From an uncultured Hungatella sp. (GTDB lineage Bacteria > Bacillota > Clostridia > Lachnospirales > Lachnospiraceae): DNA of 64,000 bases. The notes under the pieces are model-generated. The model had not been told where the DNA came from. It searched no databases and saw only the letters and a list, made by a program, of their open reading frames with translations. Position numbers and translations under genes: made by a program. Positions 17,310 to 26,655 of this stretch are shown here, one piece after another. The DNA lies in contig CAJUPP010000007.1 of NCBI GenBank assembly GCA_910588325.1, forward strand, positions 15,101 to 79,100. The letters run 5' to 3'. Each line of letters starts with the position of its first letter. The first letter of the stretch is position 1.

Positions 17310-17351
17310 GTGTCATCTCTCCATTTCCATGTTCTGTACTGTCGGAGCCTC

Positions 17352-18710
17352 TTAATTCTTCGCTGCCGCATCGGTCAGAGCCTGTGCAAACTGCTCCGGC
17401 GTAATCTCGCCCTGGGCCAGAAGCGGATACTGAATACTGATTTCATCTACAACATTGGCATACCACAGGCTCTGGAAATCATTGATGCTGTGGCTTGCTT
17501 TTCCTGCATTCTCAATTACCTCATTTACAAGAGGAGCCGTCTTATCGGAAGTGATGCCGTCAGCTGCCGGAATATCACCTGTCATTTCCAGCATCAGTTT
17601 CTGGCTCTCTTCATTGGTCAGGAATTTAACAAAGGTCAGGGTTGCCTCCAAAGTCTTTTCATCTTTCGAACCAATATTAAATCCGATTTTACCGCTGTTA
17701 TACATCACTCCGCCTGGGTACATAGCCGTCCCGATCTTGTCGGCAAAGCCCTCCTCTACCATGTTGGTGTCATAGAAATCGCTGACCATCCAGGGACCGT
17801 TTGCAATGATAGCCGTTTCTTCGGTAAAGAAGTTTCCTGCCGCATTCTCATAAGCTCCGCCTACCGCATCACTTGTGGTATAATTCTGGAACATCCTCTG
17901 GATATTTGCTGCAGCTTCGATAAATTCCGGAGTGTTATAGTCTTTCGGCAGATTGGTGTTCATGAATTCCTCCCCTTCATCTGTCTGGCCGATCATGGCG
18001 CCCAACATCAAAGAAGTAACCCATCCGCTGTCTGCCGTATCCATAGATAACGGGGTAATTCCTGCTGCCAGCAGCTTATCGCACTGTTCAAAAAATTCAT
18101 CCCATGTCTCCGCAGGTTTCTCAATGCCTGCTTTGGCAAACAACTCTTTATTATAGAAATATCCGATGGCCTGTCTCGCATAAGGAATTCCGTAGATTTT
18201 CCCGTCTCTGGAGTTTACCTCCCAGGTAACATCCGATCCCATCTTCTTCCACTCATCATCTATGTGCGGCGTCAGATCCACCAGCTTGTCCTGCATGGTA
18301 TCAATCAGGTTATATCCGCCTGTACAGAAGGCATCCGGCAGCGAATCAGAAGAATACAAAACCTTAATCTTGTCTACATAATTCTGGTCTCCGGCAATCT
18401 CCTCAATATTTACCTTGATGCTGTCTCCATACTCCGCATTAAACACTTCCATCCGGTTGTCAAACCACTCTTTAAATGTGTTAACGCCTACCCACATGGA
18501 GGGAAATGTAATCTCTACCACCTCACCGCTTCCTCCTGCACTTCCCTGGGAAGAGCTGTCCTGAGCCTGTTTGGTTGTCTCAGCCCCAGCCTCATTTCCT
18601 GCATTTGTCTGCCCTCCCGTATTTCCCGAATTACCGGAACTGCACCCTGCTGCCATTCCTGCAGTCATTGCGCCTGCCAACACCAATGCCAACATCTTTC
18701 TTGTCTTCAT
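17352..18710 (-). CDS. Sugar-binding lipoprotein of the ABC importer (extracellular solute-binding protein family 1)
   Basis: 452 aa. The signal peptide ends in a lipobox MAAGC with the lipidated Cys at 23, followed by a Ser/Gly/Gln-rich flexible tether to about residue 65. The mature part is a two-lobed solute-binding protein with EITFPSMWVG at its first strand and the GPWMVSDFYD segment seen in family 1 sugar binders. It captures the saccharide outside the cell and delivers it to the two permeases encoded on either side. It lies 96 bases downstream of the second permease and 42 bases upstream of the first. Confidence 0.93.
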   Translation of the reverse strand: MKTRKMLALVLAGAMTAGMAAGCSSGNSGNTGGQTNAGNEAGAETTKQAQDSSSQGSAGGSGEVVEITFPSMWVGVNTFKEWFDNRMEVFNAEYGDSIKVNIEEIAGDQNYVDKIKVLYSSDSLPDAFCTGGYNLIDTMQDKLVDLTPHIDDEWKKMGSDVTWEVNSRDGKIYGIPYARQAIGYFYNKELFAKAGIEKPAETWDEFFEQCDKLLAAGITPLSMDTADSGWVTSLMLGAMIGQTDEGEEFMNTNLPKDYNTPEFIEAAANIQRMFQNYTTSDAVGGAYENAAGNFFTEETAIIANGPWMVSDFYDTNMVEEGFADKIGTAMYPGGVMYNSGKIGFNIGSKDEKTLEATLTFVKFLTNEESQKLMLEMTGDIPAADGITSDKTAPLVNEVIENAGKASHSINDFQSLWYANVVDEISIQYPLLAQGEITPEQFAQALTDAAAKN

Positions 18711-18806
18711 AACCGTTCCTCCTAATTATAATTTTATTTTCTTTTGCTTTCTCATGTTTCTTTTTAACCTCTGTCTCTTTTGGGTCCGTATTCTTTCAGC
18801 ACGTCC

Positions 18807-19646
18807 TCATCCCTTTATAGAGCCTGTCACCATACTTTCCGTCACCTGCTCCTGCAAAAGAACATAGATGACAATGCTGGGCAGAATTACCATGGTAAGA
18901 GCCGCAAACATTGCAGTGTAATTAAAGGAAAACTGGGAAGTAAAATAATTCAGCGCCAGAGGCAGTGTCCTGATATTGGTTCTCTTTGTAAGAATCAGAG
19001 CAAACATAAATTCATTCCAGGACATCAAAAACTGCAGAATCGCTCCTGTGGCAAGTCCTGACTTGGCCAACGGAAAAACAATGGTAAAAAATGTCCGGTA
19101 AAACCCTGCCCCGTCAATGTAGGCAGCCTCCTCCAGTTCCTTGGGGATTCCCTGAAAATAACTTTTAAATACAAACAGCGATGTGGGAAGTCCCAATGCC
19201 GCATAGACCAAAACCAGGCCTGTTCTGGTGTCAAACAACTTGATGCTTGTCATGATTCGGTAGATAGGCATCAGAAGGGCCGATGTAGGAATCAGCATGG
19301 AAGCCGATAAAAGCAGTAAGAGAAAGGTACTCCCCTTAAACCGGTATCTTGCCAGAACATAAGCCGCCATGGATACCACAATCACATTTAAAATGGTACT
19401 TACCACAGAGACCAGGATGCTGTTTCCATAAAACAGGAAAATAGGTGCCATATCCAGTGCTACTGCATATCCGGAAAAACTGAATCCGGACGGCAGAGCA
19501 AACGCTGATGCCAGAATCTCCTTGTTGGATTTAAAAGAAGACATCACAATCCAGAATAACGGCCCTACGGAAATCAGGGCCATAACCCCCAGAAACACAA
19601 AACGGATCACCCTCCCTATGATACCTATCATCTTTTTCCCTGTCAT
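18807..19646 (-). CDS. ABC sugar transporter permease (MalG/MsmG type)
   Basis: 279 aa, about six membrane helices. It has the LAFLASMFKS-type N-terminal region (ISVGPLFWIVMSSFKSN) and the EAA loop ELEEAAYIDGAGFYRTF before PLAKSGL. The ATG at 19646 overlaps the lacI stop as ATGA and has GGGAGG 7 bases before it; a longer open frame to 19745 lies inside lacI and was rejected. Translational coupling to the repressor means LacI and the transporter are made from one mRNA. It forms the heteromeric import channel with the permease at 16.4-17.3 kb. Confidence 0.92.
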   Translation of the reverse strand: MTGKKMIGIIGRVIRFVFLGVMALISVGPLFWIVMSSFKSNKEILASAFALPSGFSFSGYAVALDMAPIFLFYGNSILVSVVSTILNVIVVSMAAYVLARYRFKGSTFLLLLLSASMLIPTSALLMPIYRIMTSIKLFDTRTGLVLVYAALGLPTSLFVFKSYFQGIPKELEEAAYIDGAGFYRTFFTIVFPLAKSGLATGAILQFLMSWNEFMFALILTKRTNIRTLPLALNYFTSQFSFNYTAMFAALTMVILPSIVIYVLLQEQVTESMVTGSIKG

Positions 19647-20638
19647 AGTTCTTCCTCCCTTCTGATACAGGTTTCCCTCTCTATAAGGCGATAGGGAAGC
19701 GTATATTCTACGTTTTCCTCCTGATGTTTTCTGGTCCGGCTGCACAGTTCATTCAGGGTCCAGGCCACCATTTTGTCAATAGGCTGATAGATGGTGGTCA
19801 GCTTCGGAACGATCCGCTCCGATATCTCAAGTCCGTCAAAACCAAGAACCGATATATCCTTTGGAACCCTTAGCCCGTTTTCATATAAAGCAGAAATGGC
19901 GCCCATGGCAGTCTCATCGCTGAACGCGAACACTGCCGTGAATTTCTTTCCTTTTTTCAGGGCCCTCTGCATGGATCGGTAGCCGTTTTCATAGGTCAGA
20001 TAGCCGAACTCCACCATCTGTTCCTGGTCGTAAGGGATATTGTGCTCTTTCAATGCCTGCTGGCATCCGATAAGGCGTTGGAATCCGGAACTGAAATTGT
20101 GAGAAAAATCAGCCAGAATCAGGACATCCCTGTGGTTTAAGTCCAAAAGATAATTCATCCCCTCATAGGCTGCCGCCATATCGTTGATGTGAACCATATC
20201 GCACCGGCTTTCAAAAGCCGCGCCTCCCAGCATAATAATCTTGATGTTTTTGGCCTGAATATAGTTCAGCATATCCCTGTCAATGTCCTCATCCAGATAA
20301 ATTGCTCCAATCACATACATTTCATTAAACACTCTCTTATAGCTGTCATCTCCCACCGTAGTGGGAACAATCATAACCCTTAAATTATATTTGGGCATCT
20401 GGGTAATGATTTCCTTTAACACCTCACTGAAATATCCCAGCTGCAGGTGAGGAACCAGTACAATACACACGCCCTGAGACCGTTTCACCGATCGGTCCGG
20501 GGTATATTCTAACGTTCTGGCCGCCTCCTCAATTTTTCTGGACAGTTCCTTTCCTACCACGTTACTTCCTGAAAAATATCTGGAAACAGTTGCAGGCGAA
20601 ACACCGGCCAGTTTAGCAACATCACGGATAGTAGCCAC
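19643..20638 (-). CDS. LacI-family transcriptional regulator of the sugar operon
   Basis: 331 aa. The N-terminal LacI helix-turn-helix reads ATIRDVAKLAGVSPATVSRY, followed by the hinge helix region and a periplasmic-binding-protein-like effector domain (VLGFDGLEISERI, TTIYQPIDKM). The start codon is GTG at 20638 with GTGGAAAG before it. It is the first gene of the six-gene operon (lacI, permease, binding protein, permease, GH4, PfkB), so it most likely autoregulates the unit in response to the imported sugar or its breakdown product. Confidence 0.93.
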   Translation of the reverse strand: MATIRDVAKLAGVSPATVSRYFSGSNVVGKELSRKIEEAARTLEYTPDRSVKRSQGVCIVLVPHLQLGYFSEVLKEIITQMPKYNLRVMIVPTTVGDDSYKRVFNEMYVIGAIYLDEDIDRDMLNYIQAKNIKIIMLGGAAFESRCDMVHINDMAAAYEGMNYLLDLNHRDVLILADFSHNFSSGFQRLIGCQQALKEHNIPYDQEQMVEFGYLTYENGYRSMQRALKKGKKFTAVFAFSDETAMGAISALYENGLRVPKDISVLGFDGLEISERIVPKLTTIYQPIDKMVAWTLNELCSRTRKHQEENVEYTLPYRLIERETCIRREEEL

Positions 20639-20707
20639 GACTTTCCACTTCCCTTTGTGTAAAATTGTTTATTTTTTGTTAAAATCCGCTGTTTTTTTGT
20701 TGTTTTT

Positions 20708-20736
20708 ATAATACAATATCTTATTTTGAAAGTCAA
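20708..20736 (-). promoter_or_regulatory. Promoter of the lacI-led sugar operon
   Basis: On the minus strand TTGACT (20731-20736), 17-bp spacer, TATTAT (20708-20713), 70 bases upstream of the lacI start. The leader between is very A/T-rich; no clear LacI palindrome was picked out by eye. Confidence 0.7.
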
Positions 20737-20780
20737 TTTTGTTACATGTGTTTCATATTTGTTTCTTGAGTTTCTCGCAT

Positions 20781-20826
20781 CAAAAAAGGTATAAAGCGCC
20801 TAAAAATTATTTTAACGCTTTATACC
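20781..20826 (-). terminator. Terminator after the RES-domain gene
   Basis: On the minus strand GGTATAAAGCG pairs perfectly with CGCTTTATACC across a 17-base loop and is followed by six T. A third copy of the arm (CGCTTTATACC, ending at 20838) lies directly alongside, so an alternative hairpin is possible. Confidence 0.8.
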
Positions 20827-20862
20827 TCGCTTTATACCCTGTTTCAGTTCTTCCGCACACTT

Positions 20863-22251
20863 CTATGTCGCAGTCCCCGGCTCCACAATCCTTCTGCTGC
20901 CCTCTATAAATTCAAAATAATCGTCTTTCCACATCACATAACAGCAGTAGCCGGTACTCAAATATTTAATCCCGTCAATTCCAAGCTTTTTGCAGCAAGA
21001 CGCCACAAAATTGGGCAGGAGATATTCTTTTATAATCTTCCCTTCCTCATTATCCACCGTATACCTTAAATGTTCAATAAAATTGTTCCGTCCGCTTATT
21101 TCCTCTGAAAGGTCAATCAGCTTTATGGATTTGACCGGTCTGATGGCCGCCACCTGGATTGCAGGTTTTATTCCGCCGCTGTGTTTTCTTATTTCGGAAA
21201 GCGCTCCCTCCAGCGAATCTGTAATATAATAACAGCTCTTTCCAATGGCATTGTACCTGCCATGGGCGGAAATGTTCACCGGAGCCTTCATCATCTCCTG
21301 ATCCAGAAATGGCTTACCGCCTTTTCTCAGCATCCTTGCATGATAATATGTATCATGGTCGAAATCCATAAATTCTGTCCAGTTCCGGATAATTGCAAAA
21401 ATCTTCTTTCCAACCGGATGATCCATCGCGAAAAAGGAGTCTTCAAACAGCTGGCTCTCAAAAGAAATCAACTCGTCCAAGGTTATCCCTGCAAGCAGGT
21501 CCATAGCTGATTCCGCAACGGTAATCTCATTTGCCGTAACCTTCTGTTTCGGTGTATCCTTATGATAAAATTCCCCCTTGCCCGGATCAAACAGGATTTG
21601 ATCGGTCTGGGTCAATTTTTCAGCAGCAGTCTTACTGAGATCCCTGACAACAGTTTTTCCACCCCGTGGCAGTTTCAAATCCCTGTAGTTCCTGGTCAGA
21701 CGCAGAAAAGCAATATTCTGAGCCGCCATGCTCCGCTCAGCTATATCTGTCATTCCCAGGGAGGACTGCCATGTCGAGGACAGGTTCGACACAAAACTTC
21801 CGATAACTGACTGGCTGTCCGCCATCAGCCCGCAATCTGCGATCTGTTCCTGAAGTTTCAACAATTCCGGTGTTTTTATCGCCATATTCAATACTGCGTC
21901 TATTCCGGAATTTCCCATTCCTGTATTCTGCACGGAAGCTGTGGCTATAGCTAACCCATTAACGGATTCCACGATACCTGATGTGCCGGCATTCGGTACC
22001 GCCAAGGGTATGGCCGCGCTGACCATATCGGAAATCGGACCCAGAGACGAAGCCAATGATGAGACAATGGTCCCTGCTCCTGTCATCGCTCCTGCCCCTG
22101 CCAATTCCATAGATGCCAATGAGGATACCAACGGGCCCATGACTTGTGCGGCAGCAGTTTCCTGTAAAGCTGTCTGATTTATTTCCCTTTCCGGGGGAGA
22201 TATCTCCTGCTTTGACTCCCCATCCCTATTAAATCCATCATCCCTGTTCAT
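20863..22251 (-). CDS. RES-domain protein (NADase-type toxin fold) with a long N-terminal extension
   Basis: 462 aa. The last third (roughly residues 300-450) is a RES domain: YYHARMLRKGG, the GRYNAIGKSCYYITDS segment where the Arg and Tyr are family hallmarks, and the Glu of ALSEIRKH. RES toxins of type II systems degrade NAD+ and normally follow a Xre/MbcA antitoxin gene; none lies here. The first 300 residues are unusual: a Gly/Ala/Ser-rich hydrophobic stretch followed by an alpha/beta region with no domain I recognise. The ATG at 22251 is preceded by GAGGT at 8 bases; a TTG 30 bases upstream is less likely. It is 26 bases downstream of a 79-aa membrane protein gene, and may be a stand-alone effector or a non-toxic NAD-metabolic protein. 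Confidence 0.75.
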   Translation of the reverse strand: MNRDDGFNRDGESKQEISPPEREINQTALQETAAAQVMGPLVSSLASMELAGAGAMTGAGTIVSSLASSLGPISDMVSAAIPLAVPNAGTSGIVESVNGLAIATASVQNTGMGNSGIDAVLNMAIKTPELLKLQEQIADCGLMADSQSVIGSFVSNLSSTWQSSLGMTDIAERSMAAQNIAFLRLTRNYRDLKLPRGGKTVVRDLSKTAAEKLTQTDQILFDPGKGEFYHKDTPKQKVTANEITVAESAMDLLAGITLDELISFESQLFEDSFFAMDHPVGKKIFAIIRNWTEFMDFDHDTYYHARMLRKGGKPFLDQEMMKAPVNISAHGRYNAIGKSCYYITDSLEGALSEIRKHSGGIKPAIQVAAIRPVKSIKLIDLSEEISGRNNFIEHLRYTVDNEEGKIIKEYLLPNFVASCCKKLGIDGIKYLSTGYCCYVMWKDDYFEFIEGSRRIVEPGTAT

Positions 22252-22277
22252 ATATCGTACCTCTTCGTATCTCACAA

Positions 22278-22517
22278 TCAATGTTTATTCATACTTTTAT
22301 CCATCACAACTTCCAAAACCTTCATCATCAACGGAATATAAGTAAGCACAAAAACAATGGAAGCAGCCATCCTTACCCTCTTCTTATCTTTCTTTAATAC
22401 CTGCATACCTGCCAGAAGCCCCATGGAAAAAAGACAGAACTTAAGCAACGCCATGTCCTTCCAGGTACATCTGTTTAAATATTCATCCGCACAAGAAAGC
22501 AAAAACTTCACAGCCAC
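22278..22517 (-). CDS. Small membrane protein of unknown function
   Basis: 79 aa with two predicted membrane helices (about residues 22-42 and 49-70) linked by a basic loop KKDKKRVR. I do not recognise a characterised family; similar small proteins occur in Lachnospiraceae. It is directly upstream of the RES-domain gene (26-bp gap, same strand), so a membrane anchor or immunity-like partner role is possible but unproven. Confidence 0.6.
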   Translation of the reverse strand: MAVKFLLSCADEYLNRCTWKDMALLKFCLFSMGLLAGMQVLKKDKKRVRMAASIVFVLTYIPLMMKVLEVVMDKSMNKH

Positions 22518-22570
22518 CCCTCCTCTTTGCAGTCTCTTCCTGTCTTTTTTAGCTGCCGCTCAATCTCACC

Positions 22571-23485
22571 TTATTCCTTCTTAATAGTGTATCTTCTTAG
22601 CCGTTCCACAGCCTCCTCTTCAGATAAGCCGAAACGCGCTTTCAGCTTTTCAAGTATTCTCTGCTGAGGAATATCTTCCTCCAAGTTGTCCAGAATCAAT
22701 GCCCTTATCCCCTGCTCCAGTCCCTGCTCCAACCCCTGCGCTACCCCCTGCTCAAAACTCAGCCTTTTTTCGTTTTCCACATGATGCGCCTCATTGTATT
22801 CTGTCAAAATCACATCCTTCACCTCCATTTGGTGTCTCCTCAAAAAATCTGCCAATATCTCATTCTCAATACAGTGTTCCACTGCTCTGTCCACGGCTTC
22901 TTCCAGCCTTAGCCCAGCTTTTATCCCTTTCCGTATCTCTTCCACCAGATAAGCATACTCCCACAGCTTTCTACAGCCTTTCATTATCTTTTCATTATGC
23001 CCATAATTGATATTCAACACGGTCACCGTACATTCTAAAGCGTAACCATCCCTGTTCTTCTTTATATACGAATCCGACAGTTTTAACTGTTCCATATCCC
23101 CCCTGGCTCTGCTTCCATTATAAAATACAATGAAATTCGGTGCCGGAAGCTTTAAAAGGGCCTCTGAATACAGGTCGAGTCCGTTCTCCCCCACATACCC
23201 ACGATACAATGCCGCCAGGTAAAAAAGGCCGCGCAAAGGCATGTTCGGATTCCAGCTGCTCTGAGCCTCATAAAGATTCAGATAATCGTCAATCAAGAAC
23301 GAGACATCATTCTTGATACCCATATAGATCACGTCTTCGATGGTGTTAATCTCCAAGTCTTCTGTATTTTTGTAATCAGACCCGTTAACTACATTATAAA
23401 GGCTCAGCAATTCCTCCTTCTCCCTGAATATCATTCGAAACAGGCTGTCCTTATAGGTCCGCCTTACTCTTACCTTACTGCTCAT
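22571..23485 (-). CDS. Rpn-family / PD-(D/E)XK nuclease family transposase-type protein
   Basis: 304 aa. The N-terminal part matches the recombination-promoting nuclease family: TYKDSLFRMIFREKEELLSLYN, then ISFLIDDYLNLYEAQSS-like core with the catalytic D and ExQ, then NMPLRGLFYLAALYRGY. The C-terminal region carries the typical GVAQGLEQGLEQG short repeats and a helix-rich end. These proteins cut DNA and are often multi-copy; some have been linked to phage defence. AGAGGAG precedes the ATG at 23485. It sits 53 bases upstream of the small membrane protein on the same strand, so all three genes to 20863 may be co-transcribed. Confidence 0.88.
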   Translation of the reverse strand: MSSKVRVRRTYKDSLFRMIFREKEELLSLYNVVNGSDYKNTEDLEINTIEDVIYMGIKNDVSFLIDDYLNLYEAQSSWNPNMPLRGLFYLAALYRGYVGENGLDLYSEALLKLPAPNFIVFYNGSRARGDMEQLKLSDSYIKKNRDGYALECTVTVLNINYGHNEKIMKGCRKLWEYAYLVEEIRKGIKAGLRLEEAVDRAVEHCIENEILADFLRRHQMEVKDVILTEYNEAHHVENEKRLSFEQGVAQGLEQGLEQGIRALILDNLEEDIPQQRILEKLKARFGLSEEEAVERLRRYTIKKE

Positions 23486-23602
23486 AAATTTTCTCCTCTC
23501 ATTATACTATAGTTACACATCTTTTGCAAATTGTGTGGGAATGAATTCATGATAGAAATCAGATGCCACAGATGCCTAAACGGCCTAGATCTCCTGAAAT
23601 AG

Positions 23603-23626
23603 AAACTATTTTGACAAAAATAGTCT
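23603..23626 (-). terminator. Terminator at the end of the polysaccharide locus
   Basis: ACTATTTT and AAAATAGT form a perfect 8-bp stem with a short loop; on the minus strand it is followed by TTTC. It lies 60 bases past the last locus gene. Confidence 0.5.
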
Positions 23627-23686
23627 AACACAAAGTGCTTTTGCTGGCAATATGAATTTTAATGAGAACTGTCCGAAAAACAGAGG

Positions 23687-24585
23687 CTATTCATCAGACA
23701 GTTTAATTACCACAACTCCATCAATTATTTTAATAGAGTCATCATTTGGATATGTATTCATAACCTGAACCTCTGGAAGATCTTTATATTCTTTTTCGTC
23801 TTTCACATCCGTCGCAAAACCATACATCATCCGCTCAACTACATATCGAGCCATTATTTCCATCAGATTTACAGCAATGGGAACTATAAGAAACATTCCT
23901 GCCAGAAATACTCCTTTCCAATGGCCTTTTCGAAAGACTATGATGCTGTCAATTATAGCAACGCCAAGAAACATCATTGTAAAAATGTGAAATAAAATTT
24001 GAGCCAGCAAAGAGCAGGAAATACTGTTAATTGTAATCAAAAAACTCCACCATCTTATATAGGCCGCTTTCATAAGCGATGGATACTGCCATAATGGTGT
24101 CCGGGCCATATTGTTTATTCCTCTATGTGTATTTAACTGAACACCTTCCGCATATAATGACCACTTGGTAAGAATTATTACTACACCGTCCATCCAGCTC
24201 TGGTTCCAGACATAATATGTCATATGCCCGATAAAAGGATACGACGCAGAAAACAGCACTAACGTCCGTCCCTCTGCCCGCATCCGAAAACAGCCTCTTC
24301 AGCATTATAAGAAGGCACAATGCGGCTGCAATGAACTTTATCCCAAAAAATAAAATGATATCCAGGCATCAGGTTCCCTTAAAAAAATAAACAAGCAAAT
24401 TAAACAGACTGGCGCAGCAATACGCATAGGTCCCCATCGCTGTATACAAGGGAACGGCTGCCAACGGGATACAGCTCCAATGCAGAAAACATAGCCGCTG
24501 TCATAAACCCTGCCGCCAAAACTGTATACACATACATGTTCCGCCAGATCGTCCGCATTCTTTCCATAATTCCCCGAATCTCCAT
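23687..24585 (-). pseudogene. Decayed GtrII-like membrane glucosyltransferase gene
   Basis: Several frames together spell a broken membrane protein. It begins MEIRGIMERMRTIWRN at 24585 and soon meets a stop; another frame continues with LFNLLVYFFKG and then FFGIKFIAAALCLLIMLKRLF; the final frame (to 23687) has three membrane helices and the C-terminus IIDGVVVIKLSDE, which is characteristic of GtrII/GtrII-like glucosyltransferases that modify surface polysaccharides. Intact members are about 480-550 aa; the pieces here total about 300, so both frameshifts and internal deletion have occurred. It is the last gene of the polysaccharide operon. The last 198 codons alone are open and could be misread as a short gene. 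Confidence 0.6.
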
Positions 24586-24673
24586 GACCTTATGGTTTCC
24601 TTTCCTATCATTCTGCTATTTTAAAATTGCTTTCGTCTTCCACACACAAATGATTAACACGTAAACGATTCTG

Positions 24674-25081
24674 TCACTTTAAATCTGATAATTCGTTTTT
24701 TATCTTGGAAGAACAAATCCCAGGCGTTCTGGATAAACGGACAACCTCTTTTCCATTATTTTTACACCATTCAATAGCCCGCTGAAATCTCTCATGTGTT
24801 TGATCACCGCCAACAGCAAAGATATCAAAATCTATGTTTGGTAAGGTTTCATCTACATTTTGATAGATAATAACCTCATCAACTATTTTAAGAGCTTTAA
24901 CTAAATCTATTCTTTGCTCAGTAGTATATAATATGGTTGCATTTGGCTTCGTTTTTAAAATATAATCACCATCTTGCACTGCAACGATCAAATAGTCTCC
25001 TAATTTCCTGGCATTTTCAAATAATCTGAGATGTCCTAAATGAAAATAATCGAAAACTCCAACTGTTATAACCTTTTTCAT
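24674..25081 (-). CDS. Glycerol-3-phosphate cytidylyltransferase-like protein (TagD family)
   Basis: 135 aa, matching TagD size. Nucleotidyltransferase motifs are GVFDYFHLGHLRL (HxGH), and a C-terminal RTPGICSSKIK where TagD usually has RTEGISTTKI. It should make CDP-glycerol (or a related CDP-alcohol) from CTP. This fits the CDP-glycerol glycerophosphotransferase at 30.8-32.0 kb in the same operon, which would use CDP-glycerol to decorate or extend the polymer. Its start overlaps the flippase stop by four bases (ATGA). Confidence 0.87.
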   Translation of the reverse strand: MKKVITVGVFDYFHLGHLRLFENARKLGDYLIVAVQDGDYILKTKPNATILYTTEQRIDLVKALKIVDEVIIYQNVDETLPNIDFDIFAVGGDQTHERFQRAIEWCKNNGKEVVRLSRTPGICSSKIKNELSDLK

Positions 25082-26655
25082 ACGTCAACTCCTTTGTATT
25101 TTAAACTGCACAAAAATTTTTCTTTTAAATCGCCAGTAATTCCACAAACAAACCGTTTGGCATTTATATATTCCTTTAACCTGCTAAGCATTATCCACAA
25201 CACTGCATTTCCTAATCCAACACAGGCAGTACCTTTTAAGACCAATCCTAAAGTCCCTTGTATTGGAATCAAATAACAAACCGAATATACAATAGCTATT
25301 GCCAAAACAGTAATTAAGAAATACTTTAGTTGAAGAAAGATATAATGTAAATAACTGCTCTCTTTAAAATAATAATGAAATACGATGTATCCTCCATATC
25401 CAAGTCCTATAAATAACAATGTAATGATTGTAGCTATCAAAATACCATTTACTCCCCAAATCCGTCCTAAAAGAAAATTAAGTATAAGGTTTGCTATTGC
25501 TTCTATAAGTACACGATATCGTCCGTACCACCATAACCCAGCCCCGTCTTTATACAAAGAAATAATATCCGCCATTCCCAATTCATAGAAATATATACAA
25601 AACAGCGTTACTGTAAACATAGGAAACGAAAGGCTTTCCCCCATCCATAGTTTCATAAAAGGCTGATATAGACAAAACAGACATATACTGCAGAATCCAT
25701 TAAGCCACATATAAATAAAATTCATCATGCTGAAATCTCTGTAATTTTTTGCAAGACTTTCACTGGCAATACTATTGCCTACGCTTGCTCTGATTGCATT
25801 AGGAATTTGAGATAATATGCTGTGGACGGCAGATAAAATATAAAAATAATTATTATAGATTGCTATTGTTGTTAATCCCATATAGATAGATATAACAATA
25901 CTGTCAAATGAATTTCTCGTTGCAGAGCATATTTTTTGTAATGCAATACCTTTAACATGATTTTTTATACTTGTTTTATCTTCTTCAGAAATATTTCCTT
26001 TGCAGATAATCCCCGGAAATTTCCGGGAACAAACTACTGCTGTATAAATATTTTCTACTATAGTAAATATCGGAAATACAACTACATATATATAATAACT
26101 CTTAACTGTCAGCAAAATACCTATCTGTAATACATAAAGAATGCTTGATAAAACTGTATTGATATTACTGATAATATCGTTCCTTTGGTATGCGATCAAT
26201 AATGCCTTTTTATGAGCAAACACAAAATAACTTATGGATGTATTTATTAAGTATATAAGATATAATATATAAATATTGACACCTGACGGATATTCTCCGT
26301 TAATCAACTGGGGGATCATTGGCATGAGTATAAGTCCAATGATCAATAAAACGCAGCCTATATACCTGTATATATTTTTGTATAATTTTAATAGAGCACA
26401 TATTTGTGTTTTGTCATTGTCAGATATTGGCTTGTACATGCTGTACACTAAAGCACTGCCAAATCCTAACTCTGTCAAATTCAATACGTTTAATATAGAT
26501 GTAAACAGACTGTTTAACCCCAAATATTCCTTACCAAGTGAAGAAACCATGATGGTTCTCACAAAAAATGGTAATAGCACCAATACAAGTTTATTTGCTG
26601 TTCCGGAAACAATATTTCTAATTCCGTTTTTCGCTCTTCCTTCCACAAACATCAT
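25078..26655 (-). CDS. Polysaccharide flippase (Wzx/MOP superfamily)
   Basis: 525 aa with 12-14 predicted membrane helices. The start (NKLVLVLLPFFVRTIMVSSLG) and the YLGLNSLFTSILNVLNL segment are typical of polysaccharide biosynthesis proteins of the MOP exporter group. It is expected to flip the lipid-linked repeat unit across the cytoplasmic membrane before polymerisation by the Wzy-like protein at 33.0-34.3 kb. It overlaps the FeS protein upstream and tagD downstream by four bases each. Confidence 0.9.
   Translation of the reverse strand: MMFVEGRAKNGIRNIVSGTANKLVLVLLPFFVRTIMVSSLGKEYLGLNSLFTSILNVLNLTELGFGSALVYSMYKPISDNDKTQICALLKLYKNIYRYIGCVLLIIGLILMPMIPQLINGEYPSGVNIYILYLIYLINTSISYFVFAHKKALLIAYQRNDIISNINTVLSSILYVLQIGILLTVKSYYIYVVVFPIFTIVENIYTAVVCSRKFPGIICKGNISEEDKTSIKNHVKGIALQKICSATRNSFDSIVISIYMGLTTIAIYNNYFYILSAVHSILSQIPNAIRASVGNSIASESLAKNYRDFSMMNFIYMWLNGFCSICLFCLYQPFMKLWMGESLSFPMFTVTLFCIYFYELGMADIISLYKDGAGLWWYGRYRVLIEAIANLILNFLLGRIWGVNGILIATIITLLFIGLGYGGYIVFHYYFKESSYLHYIFLQLKYFLITVLAIAIVYSVCYLIPIQGTLGLVLKGTACVGLGNAVLWIMLSRLKEYINAKRFVCGITGDLKEKFLCSLKYKGVDV

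Noticed and set aside
17310..18050. Plus-strand 246-codon frame opposite the binding-protein gene
   Set aside because: Shadow of the lipoprotein gene on the other strand; no initiation signals.
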